DNA from: a virus
IMG/VR virus record: IMGVR_UViG_3300046003_004866
Span: 1 to 24,844 of that record
DNA length: 24,844 nt
Strand: one strand, 5' to 3'
Shown here: positions 16,543-24,441 of the stretch, in pieces
How the letters are laid out: each line of letters starts with the position of its first letter
Position numbering within the stretch: position 1 is the stretch's first letter
Position numbers and translations under genes: made by a program
Notes under the pieces: generated by a model
Databases searched by the model: none
Told to the model about the DNA's origin: nothing
What the model saw: only the letters and a program-made list of their open reading frames with translations

Positions 16543-19500
16543 TCAAATATTTTGTTTTAAATTTATCCAAAGATGAAAATCCTTTCTTTATTCCAAAATA
16601 AAAATGAAATGGTGCACCAACAACAAATTTTGTATTTTCTTGTTTAGTTTTATTATATTTACCATTTATATCAGAATATATATAACCCCTATGTGAATTA
16701 TATGCTATATCTGAATTGTCTGAAACAAAATAATCTGTGCTATCATATTCACTAAACTTTGCTGTATCATTATTTCTGGGTTTAATTCTTTCAAGAGATT
16801 GATACTTTTTTGCAACAATATCAACTTTTTGTGTTCCCCAATTATTCTTGTCTGTTCCAAAAATGCTATTAGAATTTTCTGCCAATTCCCAAGAATAAAA
16901 TGGAACCTCTTGTGATCTAATATCAAAATATCTTGGGATTAATGAATTTGTAATACTATCTCTAAAACCAATCCTACCAGGTGATATATAATCTTTATAG
17001 GTTAAATCATCTTGCAATGATGAATAAAATACCCCCATATAATTTCTACCCTTTTCTCTAAAAATTAAAGATGGTGAATTATTATTGGTGAAAGAATAAA
17101 ATTCTGATGAAAACTTCACAACGCCAAATTCTGAATTAATAGACATTAATTGTGCCAAATCACCATCTACCTTTTTACCATTTCTACTAAAAAATGAATT
17201 TATTGTTATATTAGTATTCTTATTAAGATTTTTCAATATACTAGAATCCAAAACCCTACTCATAACAAACATGTTAATTAAATCAGAATTATCTGAATAA
17301 CTTGTATAATTTATTTGATTTACCATATATCCATAAGTATCAAATCCCCTTGACCCAATTAATAACTTATTTTTAATACCCAAATTAATTATGGTTGTTG
17401 GATACATTAAATTATAATAATTTAACTTGTTTGCAATATAATTATTCTGGTTGCCAACAAATTGCCCCATAGTTGTTCCACTATAATAAGGGGAACTTCT
17501 ATAATAAAAGTTTGAAGTTGTATTATCATAATAAACAATATCCTTGCAATATTGTGGATTATTTCTATATGCACCAATAGTGTTTGATTTAAATGATGGC
17601 ATAAACAAAGATCCATTAACCCAGTTATTAACAAATGTTTCTGATACAATACCTCTACATAAACCATAATTTAATTTAAACCTAAAAGCCCATTCACGGA
17701 ATGCATCAATGTCTGGCAATAAATCAAGTATAGGTCGTCTAACTAATTGGTAACAACCATCCTTAATATATATAGATTGTCTTTTAGTTGACTTACATTT
17801 TTCAGTTATAGATAATGTTTCTGAATCATTTTTATTTTCATAACAAGATAGGGGAACTAAATCTTTACAAGAATTAAATGATGTATTTACACTTGCATAC
17901 CCTGGTAGCCCCTCTAAATCATTTGCCAAAATATCAGCATCAAAACCAGCATTAATATATAAGGGTGAATTTTCTCCTGTTGATTTTTTAGGATATTTAT
18001 ATATTGTAAAAGAGTTATTTTGTTGTAATATACCAACCCCATTACTATACCAATTTTTACCATCTAAACCATCTGATGTTGGTAGCCTATCTGTTCTTAA
18101 AATAATTTTGTTACTATTAGAATGAGATAACTTTCTATTCTTTAATTCTAAATGCGAACTATATGAATAGTATAACATGAAATTATCAAATTCAAATGGA
18201 TTAATATCATATTTATTATTTGCCACAACATCACCTTTACCAACCATATATGTACCACCATTAAAATCCAATTTTGAATTGCTATATTTTGAATCAATCC
18301 ATTGGATAGGGGTCTTCTTTGGATAATCCTTTTCCCTCCCCGCACGTTCACTATTGACAATAAAAAAATTATTATCAGAATCAATAGGTTCAGCACTTAC
18401 CCAATTTTTTATATACTTAATTAATGTAGGAATAAGGCCTAATTTAATAATAAAAGGTTTAGTTATTGGTGAATTACGACCAAATATACCAGAATAATAT
18501 GAAACAGAATCTGATTCATATGGTCTAAATTCAATTCCTGGTTGAAAACTGTAAGATTCAAAGAAAATATCTTCTTGATTTGTTAATGTTTGTGTTGTTA
18601 TAAAGTCTGATGAGTTACCTCCTTTACCTAAAAGCCTAATATTGCCAGCATATTCATTCAACTTTTGAATTGGTATATTTAATTTGGTAGCACTATTTAT
18701 AATTATATTGCCAAATTCATATCCAAATATTTTACTCAAATCATACTTATTATCATATTCTGGAGAATATGGATCAACTCCTCTTTGTAATATTAAAACA
18801 TATTGATTTTCAATACCATTGAAATATTGGATTGGGTTATCTACCACCAACTCATCCCCGGGTGTACCTTGACCACCAATTTTAACTCTAAGTACAGCAG
18901 GTGAAGTTAAAACACTAGGTAAATAACCTTTAGTATTTGTATCTGATAATTTTATATAATCTGAATATGTTATACCAGTAATAACTTGGAAATACTCAAT
19001 ATCCGAAGCATAATACGATGTGCTTGTTGCTCCTGTTATAAATGGTAATTTATATGTTTGACTACCTTCTGTATCTTGAGTATTTGCATATTTAACATTT
19101 ATAATGTTATTTGTATTTGTTATTTTAGTTGTTCCATTAACTCCATATATAATCTCACCTTCAATTGTTGTTCCGGTGACCAAAAAATTAGGATCTTTTG
19201 ATAATGAATTATTAACAAAACTTAATATATCCCCAGAATCAAAATAGGCTTCAGATAATAAAACAATTACATTGTCATAATGAAATTTATTTCTATTTTC
19301 AATAATATCATTAGCAAAAGTAACTTTAACCTTATTTTTTTCATAAAAATAATTCTCCCTTAAATTAAAATAATTAATTCTTTCACCAATAGGCAATGTT
19401 TCACTATATATACTAATTTTTTTATCAATTTGTATTAATTGAAATTCATCTGACCTAGGCATTTTAATATCTGTCTCACCAATTTTTTTAGGATTTATTC

Positions 19501-21637
19501 CAGATGAGTTGTCTGTCCTACCCCCAATTGATTGAGCAATAGTAAATAATAATAATGGCTTATCATCTTCATAATTAAAACTATCTTTATAATTTATATT
19601 ATCACTAGTATTATTCTCAATAATATTACCCATTAATTTCCAATCAAAATTTTGTGATAACTTATCATAATATAATGTATAATTGGATACCTGAGATAAT
19701 ACTCCATTGTTTTGTATTCCACTACCTAAATCAACATCAACTTCTTCCATATCACAAATGCAAAACTCACAATTTGGGTAAGTTATATTTGGCAAATGAA
19801 TTAATTTTAATTTTTTCTTAACTATTTTTTTAAAATTAATTGTCAAATAAACAAGTAAAAATAAAATTGGGCCTAATAGTAATAAATCTTTACTAATTTG
19901 GAATAATAAAAATGATGCAAATGTTGGTAATGTTGGTATAATCCCTGCTGAAAATAAAGCAACAGATATTGCATAATTTTTAATTACATTAGATATATAA
20001 TTTTTAATGAAAAAACCCAAAAGTACAATTATTGCTGGTAATAATATTACAGCCATAAAATTCCACAAAAAAGAAATCAAATGATATCCAAATATTAATG
20101 GAATATTAATAAACTGAATAATTTGCAATATTATTGAAAATAAGTAATAAAACAAATCAAAGTTTTTCACACCATCATTAACTGGGTATTTATTTATTAC
20201 TTGCTCACAACTTCTATCCCCAATTTCTTTAATTCCAATAAATTTGCCTTTATTTGTCCCACCCTGATATTGATCAACCAATCCAGAAACAGTATATACT
20301 TTATTATATTCAAATTCATAAAATGTATCTTCACAATTAATTGCAGCAATCTTGTTTGTATATTTTTTCCAATCAAGTCCAAAATAATATGAACCACTTT
20401 GTGCCTTTTTGGCTTCATCATTACTCCCAGAACTTGATGGATTACCACCCCCTTCTGTCCACCCATATTCTTTAATATTTGGCACCAAAAAATTGGCTTT
20501 TCTTGTTGTGTTTGTTAAACTAATAGAATCTTCCCATTTTATGTTAAATCTATATTTTCCCCTTGTTGGAATACCTATTGTTTCATCTTCTGTTATTTGC
20601 AAATTTCCATTCTCATCAGTTATGATATAATCCAAATTCATTGGCATTTCAACAACCCAAGTACCATCCCCATCAATAACTCTACCCCCATTATCCAATT
20701 CATAAAATTCAAGAATGGGCAAACCATCTGAATCAATACTTTTTGTTTGTCTAATTGATTGAATTAGTCCTGGACCAGTTTCAAGCAAACATAAATTCCC
20801 CAAAGATTCTTTAACCCCACAATTAAGTTTAACGCTATCTATGTTATTTGTTCCAAATATTGACCCAATAAAGATTGATGTTGGTTGAATATCAATACTA
20901 GCATCTGTTCTTAAATCAAAATCAACTCTATTAATTGTTGAATCACAAGTTTCTGGATCCCCCCAGAATGGTGAAACTTCTATCCCTTTAGATAATGAAA
21001 CAATTTGTGGCAATGATTCCAAATCTGTTGATGCTTGAAATGAATTTCCCTTAAATTGACCCTCTGCTGCTCTGCCCATCCTTATCAAATCTTGGGGAGT
21101 TAATGAAAATGCCCCAATGTCAGATAAATCCAAATCCATAAAAACTGTATGTCCCCCAATTGGAACTCCAAATATCATATAATCACCACTATCATTTGTC
21201 TTTACAGTGAATTTATAATATTTCTCATAAACTTCAATATATTGGTTTTTTGCCAAAACATCATTCAATGATGGAAAATTACCTGTGGCAACATGACCTT
21301 CATAAGATGGTTCATATGGTAATAAATTATATCTATATCCCTCCTCATTTTTATCACCAATAGATTTATATGGGTAAATTGAGTTGATTAATGCATTATC
21401 TTCATCCTCTGTTGATAGTGGAATAAATACTGATACCCTAGCATTTGCCAATCCAAAACCATTATTTGCTGTAATCCTACCTGCAACAACCCCATAATTG
21501 GCACAATCCAATGTATAGATATCAGATTGTCTAACTTTAAATGATAAAATTTCAAGAAATTCAATATTTTGGTCTAACTGAAAATTAACAAAATTATCTT
21601 GTCCAATATTGGTTTTTATTCTATATGTATTTTGCAT
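16535..21637 (-). CDS. Giant structural protein with internal membrane-like block
   Basis: 1,700 residues, the largest gene here. Residues about 45-165 look like a carboxypeptidase-regulatory-like beta sandwich (GVVAGRITANNGFGLANARV, then TNDSGDYMIFGVPIGGHTVF). Residues about 494-606 are strongly hydrophobic with three or four potential membrane helices (LFSIILQIIQFINIPLIFG, FMAVILLPAIIVLLGFF, LLLLGPILFLLVYLTI). A basic cluster (KKIVKKKLK) and a Cys motif NCEFCIC near residue 620 follow. The remaining 1,000 residues are beta-rich and of unknown fold. By order (gp25, gp6, this) it occupies the T4 gp7 position, but I see no clear gp7 similarity. ATG 21637 follows AAAAAAAGG at four bases, the only Shine-Dalgarno-like site seen; a TTG one codon upstream is rejected. 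The gene is expected in the baseplate; membrane segments are unusual there. Confidence 0.75.
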   Translation of the reverse strand: MQNTYRIKTNIGQDNFVNFQLDQNIEFLEILSFKVRQSDIYTLDCANYGVVAGRITANNGFGLANARVSVFIPLSTEDEDNALINSIYPYKSIGDKNEEGYRYNLLPYEPSYEGHVATGNFPSLNDVLAKNQYIEVYEKYYKFTVKTNDSGDYMIFGVPIGGHTVFMDLDLSDIGAFSLTPQDLIRMGRAAEGQFKGNSFQASTDLESLPQIVSLSKGIEVSPFWGDPETCDSTINRVDFDLRTDASIDIQPTSIFIGSIFGTNNIDSVKLNCGVKESLGNLCLLETGPGLIQSIRQTKSIDSDGLPILEFYELDNGGRVIDGDGTWVVEMPMNLDYIITDENGNLQITEDETIGIPTRGKYRFNIKWEDSISLTNTTRKANFLVPNIKEYGWTEGGGNPSSSGSNDEAKKAQSGSYYFGLDWKKYTNKIAAINCEDTFYEFEYNKVYTVSGLVDQYQGGTNKGKFIGIKEIGDRSCEQVINKYPVNDGVKNFDLFYYLFSIILQIIQFINIPLIFGYHLISFLWNFMAVILLPAIIVLLGFFIKNYISNVIKNYAISVALFSAGIIPTLPTFASFLLFQISKDLLLLGPILFLLVYLTINFKKIVKKKLKLIHLPNITYPNCEFCICDMEEVDVDLGSGIQNNGVLSQVSNYTLYYDKLSQNFDWKLMGNIIENNTSDNINYKDSFNYEDDKPLLLFTIAQSIGGRTDNSSGINPKKIGETDIKMPRSDEFQLIQIDKKISIYSETLPIGERINYFNLRENYFYEKNKVKVTFANDIIENRNKFHYDNVIVLLSEAYFDSGDILSFVNNSLSKDPNFLVTGTTIEGEIIYGVNGTTKITNTNNIINVKYANTQDTEGSQTYKLPFITGATSTSYYASDIEYFQVITGITYSDYIKLSDTNTKGYLPSVLTSPAVLRVKIGGQGTPGDELVVDNPIQYFNGIENQYVLILQRGVDPYSPEYDNKYDLSKIFGYEFGNIIINSATKLNIPIQKLNEYAGNIRLLGKGGNSSDFITTQTLTNQEDIFFESYSFQPGIEFRPYESDSVSYYSGIFGRNSPITKPFIIKLGLIPTLIKYIKNWVSAEPIDSDNNFFIVNSERAGREKDYPKKTPIQWIDSKYSNSKLDFNGGTYMVGKGDVVANNKYDINPFEFDNFMLYYSYSSHLELKNRKLSHSNSNKIILRTDRLPTSDGLDGKNWYSNGVGILQQNNSFTIYKYPKKSTGENSPLYINAGFDADILANDLEGLPGYASVNTSFNSCKDLVPLSCYENKNDSETLSITEKCKSTKRQSIYIKDGCYQLVRRPILDLLPDIDAFREWAFRFKLNYGLCRGIVSETFVNNWVNGSLFMPSFKSNTIGAYRNNPQYCKDIVYYDNTTSNFYYRSSPYYSGTTMGQFVGNQNNYIANKLNYYNLMYPTTIINLGIKNKLLIGSRGFDTYGYMVNQINYTSYSDNSDLINMFVMSRVLDSSILKNLNKNTNITINSFFSRNGKKVDGDLAQLMSINSEFGVVKFSSEFYSFTNNNSPSLIFREKGRNYMGVFYSSLQDDLTYKDYISPGRIGFRDSITNSLIPRYFDIRSQEVPFYSWELAENSNSIFGTDKNNWGTQKVDIVAKKYQSLERIKPRNNDTAKFSEYDSTDYFVSDNSDIAYNSHRGYIYSDINGKYNKTKQENTKFVVGAPFHFYFGIKKGFSSLDKFKTKYLNE

Positions 21638-21651
21638 CAAGCCTTTTTTTA

Positions 21652-21659
21652 AGTAAATA
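21652..21659 (-). promoter_or_regulatory. Candidate phage promoter element (TATTTACT) of the giant gene
   Basis: On the minus strand TATTTACT lies 14 bases before ATG 21637 in the 67-base gap after gp6. It matches TATTTATA at 6 of 8 positions, the weakest of the six. Confidence 0.3.
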
Positions 21660-21704
21660 TTTTATTGTATATAATATAAAGACTAAACACGTAAAATAAA
21701 TGAA

Positions 21705-23537
21705 TTATCCTATTGTAACTCCTGAGTTTGTTTTAACACTAATCCTTATATCTCTCTCTGGATATCTAATGTGATATATTTCTGATGGTTGAGCAAAAAT
21801 TATCTCATCAGTTGGAACCATCACTCTTGATGCCCCAGGAACCAATCTTGTTGTTGCAAAATCCCCAGAATAATCACCCCCAATCTCATTTTTAATTGTA
21901 AGATTTGAAATTGTCACAACCCCTGTCAATTTTTGAATATTACCTTTTAATTCAGATAAATTAATATCTTTACCCAATTGCATATTCTGTGGTGAGAAAT
22001 AGGTGTTAATGGTAGATATGACAGATTCAACAATGCTTTTGGTGTCAAACCCTTGAACAACTATGATATTGGCATCAATACTAACATCAAGTATCTTTGC
22101 TGATGAAACAACAACATAGTCATTAATCATCCTATAATTTGAAACATAATTGGCAATGTTATCTGTTAAAAATCTTGAATTATCACTAATCAATTTCCCA
22201 TTATTATCATATGACAAAACAAGAATTTGGATTTTATTATCAACTTCTTGAACTGAAACCTTTGCTGGTGCACCAAATTGTGGGGGCATATTTCTTATGA
22301 TTGATTCATAGTCTCTTATTGTTACCGCACGTTTTTGTGCCGCAAAATTAAATGAAACAAAATTTCTAACCTCTTCAACACTTGGCAAACCAGCACCCCC
22401 AATTGCAGGGAAAGCATTGTTAACCCTCAATGAATTAATGACTGCTGATTGTTGTGATGGACTACCATTAGTAATAGAAAATGTATTAACACCAACTTGA
22501 TTAATGGTGTTTGGCCCCAAATTTGTATTTAACCCACCCCCAACTCTATATTGAATAAATAAAGTTGTATTTGGCTTTAATGTTCTTCCTAATGAAAAAT
22601 TATTTAAATAATTCTGCAATGTTGGAAATTGCCCTGTTGTTGTAAATTGATTCAATTGTTCCAATGCTGTATTAACCCCATTACCAAATGTAATTTTTTT
22701 ATATCCTTCTGGAGTAAATTCTGATACAAATCTATTTTCTGTTTGAATATATTTACCAACTTTAATAGGGGAGGATCCCGTGTTTTTTGTTGTATCAACA
22801 ATAAATACCCTATCTTCTGCCAATGAATCTACTTCATACCATTTATTAGTATCACCAATAAATTCTGAATTTGGGGGGACTGTTCCAATTTGCCCATCTC
22901 TTGTTATCACACTAGTAATACCCAAAACATTCTTCTCTGGTAAAAACAATTCAAAAAATGGTCTAACATCAGATGAGGTAATAACCCTTTTAAATACTTT
23001 TGTCACACCATTAATTACAGGTTCTCTTTTTGTTAACGTATAGTTAATTATATTACTATTTAATGAATTTGGTATAACCGTTCTATTCTTATTACCTTGT
23101 GCATCATAGTCAGATGAAAAATCAATATCATTAATTGTTTCAAATATAACTCCATTACCCAAAACTTGCGCCCCTCTTTGAAGAAGACCAGCAAACTTTC
23201 CATCTGGCTTATCACTTGATACCGGAACAGTTATGGAAAAATCACACAAAGTTAAAGATGGCCTTTGCCCAGGCAATTTTAATCCATATGTTCTTGCTAT
23301 ATTATATATTGATGATTTCTGTTGTGCATATTGTAAAACAGTTTCTTGTAAACTTCTATCAATATGATAATGTAAATTATCAGCAACCGCAGCATTTAAA
23401 TCAAGAAATACTGAAAATATTGATGCATCATTAAAATCATTTATTAAATCAGGATAATAAGTTTTAACATAATTTAATAATTCTGCTCTTATTCCTTGAA
23501 AATCTCTAACGCCATATGAAATTTGTCTATCTGCCAT
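21705..23537 (-). CDS. gp6: Baseplate wedge protein, T4 gp6 / P2 gpJ family
   Basis: A 610-residue protein, close to T4 gp6 (about 660). The N-terminus has the family pattern: VRDFQGIRAELLNYVKTYYP, then DFNDASIFSVFLDLNAAVA, DNLHYHIDRSLQETVL and NIARTYGLKLPG, the helical section that precedes the baseplate-J-like core. The middle (about residues 200-300) has beta strands with KITFGNGVN. The C-terminal half includes the segment FAAQKRAVTIRDYESIIRN, typical of the baseplate J fold ('RAVT--DYE'). gp6 dimers form the inner ring of the wedge around the hub. The gene lies one base after the gp25 stop, and wedge stoichiometry is probably set by coupled translation. A TATAAATA precedes its ATG by six bases but lies within the gp25 C-terminus, so it may be chance. 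Confidence 0.9.
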   Translation of the reverse strand: MADRQISYGVRDFQGIRAELLNYVKTYYPDLINDFNDASIFSVFLDLNAAVADNLHYHIDRSLQETVLQYAQQKSSIYNIARTYGLKLPGQRPSLTLCDFSITVPVSSDKPDGKFAGLLQRGAQVLGNGVIFETINDIDFSSDYDAQGNKNRTVIPNSLNSNIINYTLTKREPVINGVTKVFKRVITSSDVRPFFELFLPEKNVLGITSVITRDGQIGTVPPNSEFIGDTNKWYEVDSLAEDRVFIVDTTKNTGSSPIKVGKYIQTENRFVSEFTPEGYKKITFGNGVNTALEQLNQFTTTGQFPTLQNYLNNFSLGRTLKPNTTLFIQYRVGGGLNTNLGPNTINQVGVNTFSITNGSPSQQSAVINSLRVNNAFPAIGGAGLPSVEEVRNFVSFNFAAQKRAVTIRDYESIIRNMPPQFGAPAKVSVQEVDNKIQILVLSYDNNGKLISDNSRFLTDNIANYVSNYRMINDYVVVSSAKILDVSIDANIIVVQGFDTKSIVESVISTINTYFSPQNMQLGKDINLSELKGNIQKLTGVVTISNLTIKNEIGGDYSGDFATTRLVPGASRVMVPTDEIIFAQPSEIYHIRYPERDIRISVKTNSGVTIG

Positions 23538-23538
23538 A

Positions 23539-24015
23539 TTATATATTTATAACCACAAAATCACTCCCAGCAAACGCATTTGTGTTTGATGTGAATTCAA
23601 TTTTTATTTTTGCTGTATTTTGATAAGTACCATTACCCGGTGATCTATATATCTTGTCAGATGGTTTTAAACCACAATCATCAATATTTAATTTTGATGT
23701 ATTAACCTCTTCACTAACATCCAAAGGTTCAATAACAATATTTATTATAGTTAAATTTGGTATGTATTTGGCAACAGAATCTCTAATATCTGCCTCAATA
23801 ACATCAAATGAAACAATATCCAAAGGTTCAAATAAAAATTCATATAGCCTTGTTCCAAAATCTGGTAAATAATATCTACTACCCTTTCTTGTTAATAACA
23901 AATGTAATAATGACGCTCTTATCTCATCACCAATATATTCTGTCATCTTTAATGCATCACCCCTTAAAGATGTATCAAAAGGGAAATCAACACCATATGT
24001 AAAACCTTCAGCCAT
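23539..24015 (-). CDS. gp25: Baseplate wedge protein, gp25/GPW family
   Basis: A 158-residue protein with the gp25/GPW core: SLRGDALKMTEYIGDEIRAS, then LLTRKGSRYYLPDFGT and RLYEFLFEPLD, followed by a beta-alpha unit (IEADIRDSVAKYIPNL). The 'R-G-R---PDFG--L--FlFEP' signature is characteristic of this lysozyme-like-fold wedge component conserved in contractile tails and type VI secretion. T4 gp25 is 132 residues; the extra 25 or so here include a Cys-containing segment (IDDCGLKPSD). It is the first gene of the minus-strand structural locus, divergent from the small plus-strand gene, with an exact TATTTATA element 15 bases before the ATG. No Shine-Dalgarno sequence is seen. Confidence 0.93.
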   Translation of the reverse strand: MAEGFTYGVDFPFDTSLRGDALKMTEYIGDEIRASLLHLLLTRKGSRYYLPDFGTRLYEFLFEPLDIVSFDVIEADIRDSVAKYIPNLTIINIVIEPLDVSEEVNTSKLNIDDCGLKPSDKIYRSPGNGTYQNTAKIKIEFTSNTNAFAGSDFVVINI

Positions 24016-24030
24016 TATAACTCATTTAAA

Positions 24031-24038
24031 TATAAATA
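24031..24038 (-). promoter_or_regulatory. Candidate phage promoter element (TATTTATA) of gp25
   Basis: An exact TATTTATA on the minus strand, 15 bases before ATG 24015, in the 83-base divergent region between gp25 and the plus-strand gene. On the plus strand it reads TATAAATA, the T4 late promoter consensus. Confidence 0.4.
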
Positions 24039-24079
24039 TATCTTTTTCACAAATTTGTAAACTATTTTAATTTATTGTA

Positions 24080-24087
24080 TATTTATA
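24080..24087 (+). promoter_or_regulatory. Candidate phage promoter element (TATTTATA) of the small plus-strand gene
   Basis: An exact TATTTATA on the plus strand, 11 bases before ATG 24099, followed by an A-tract as in the minus-strand units. Because this gene runs the other way, the motif appears to follow the direction of transcription rather than the strand. Confidence 0.4.
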
Positions 24088-24098
24088 TAAAAAAAATT

Positions 24099-24359
24099 AT
24101 GAGAACAATAAGATTAACAGAAGCTGGTTTAAATAAACTAGTTAAAAGAATTGTTGAAGATAAAGGAAGTGAAGGCCTTTTTATGGACTACCATAAAGAA
24201 AGTAAAGCAACAACTGGTAAAAAAGCAATATCTATGATTAACAAAATTATGGATAAACTTTCAACAATGAAAGATAAATTTGAGAATACTAATTTTGCAT
24301 TTAGTAAATCTGATTTATCAAAACTTGAAGATTTTTATGATACATTGAGTGGCAAATAA
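24099..24359 (+). CDS. Small protein with LTE-L--LVKRIVE N-terminal motif
   Basis: An 86-residue protein starting at ATG 24099 (an in-frame upstream ATG at 24075 precedes the promoter-like element and is rejected). The N-terminus MRTIRLTEAGLNKLVKRIVE is an amphipathic helix signature that I recall at the start of many unrelated hypothetical proteins in Bacteroidota phages. The rest is Lys- and Ser-rich and helical (KAISMINKIMDKLSTMKDKF, LSKLEDFYDTLSGK). It contains LTE and IVE, both fitting the L/I-X-E cleavage rule of T4-type prohead protease, so it could be a head-packaged protein; this is speculative. It is the only plus-strand gene in the window, flanked by a divergent promoter region and a strong terminator. 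Confidence 0.75.
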   Translation: MRTIRLTEAGLNKLVKRIVEDKGSEGLFMDYHKESKATTGKKAISMINKIMDKLSTMKDKFENTNFAFSKSDLSKLEDFYDTLSGK

Positions 24360-24380
24360 GTTTAAATCAATACTAATATT

Positions 24381-24419
24381 AAAAACCCCCAAATCTAAAC
24401 TAATAGGCTGGGGGTTTTT
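24381..24419. terminator. Bidirectional intrinsic terminator
   Basis: AAAAACCCCC (24381-24390) pairs with GGGGGTTTTT (24410-24419) around a 19-base loop. The five G-C pairs are flanked by an A-tract on one side and a T-tract on the other, so it can terminate transcription from both strands. It lies between the convergent small plus-strand gene and nrdA, 21 bases after the former's stop. Confidence 0.88.
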
Positions 24420-24441
24420 TATTTAACAAATTGTATCAAAT

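Noticed and set aside
16705-18396. Several short minus-strand frames inside the giant gene
   Set aside because: They are alternate frames of one uninterrupted 1,700-residue gene, without domains or start signals.
23544-23551. T4-type late promoter TATAAATA just before gp6
   Set aside because: It lies in the last codons of gp25 with no gap for a separate unit, and the other units use the opposite orientation of the motif.
24075-24098. Upstream ATG start for the small plus-strand gene (MYIYIKKI)
   Set aside because: It would place the promoter-like TATTTATA and A-tract inside the coding sequence; the MRTIRLTE start is the recognisable one.
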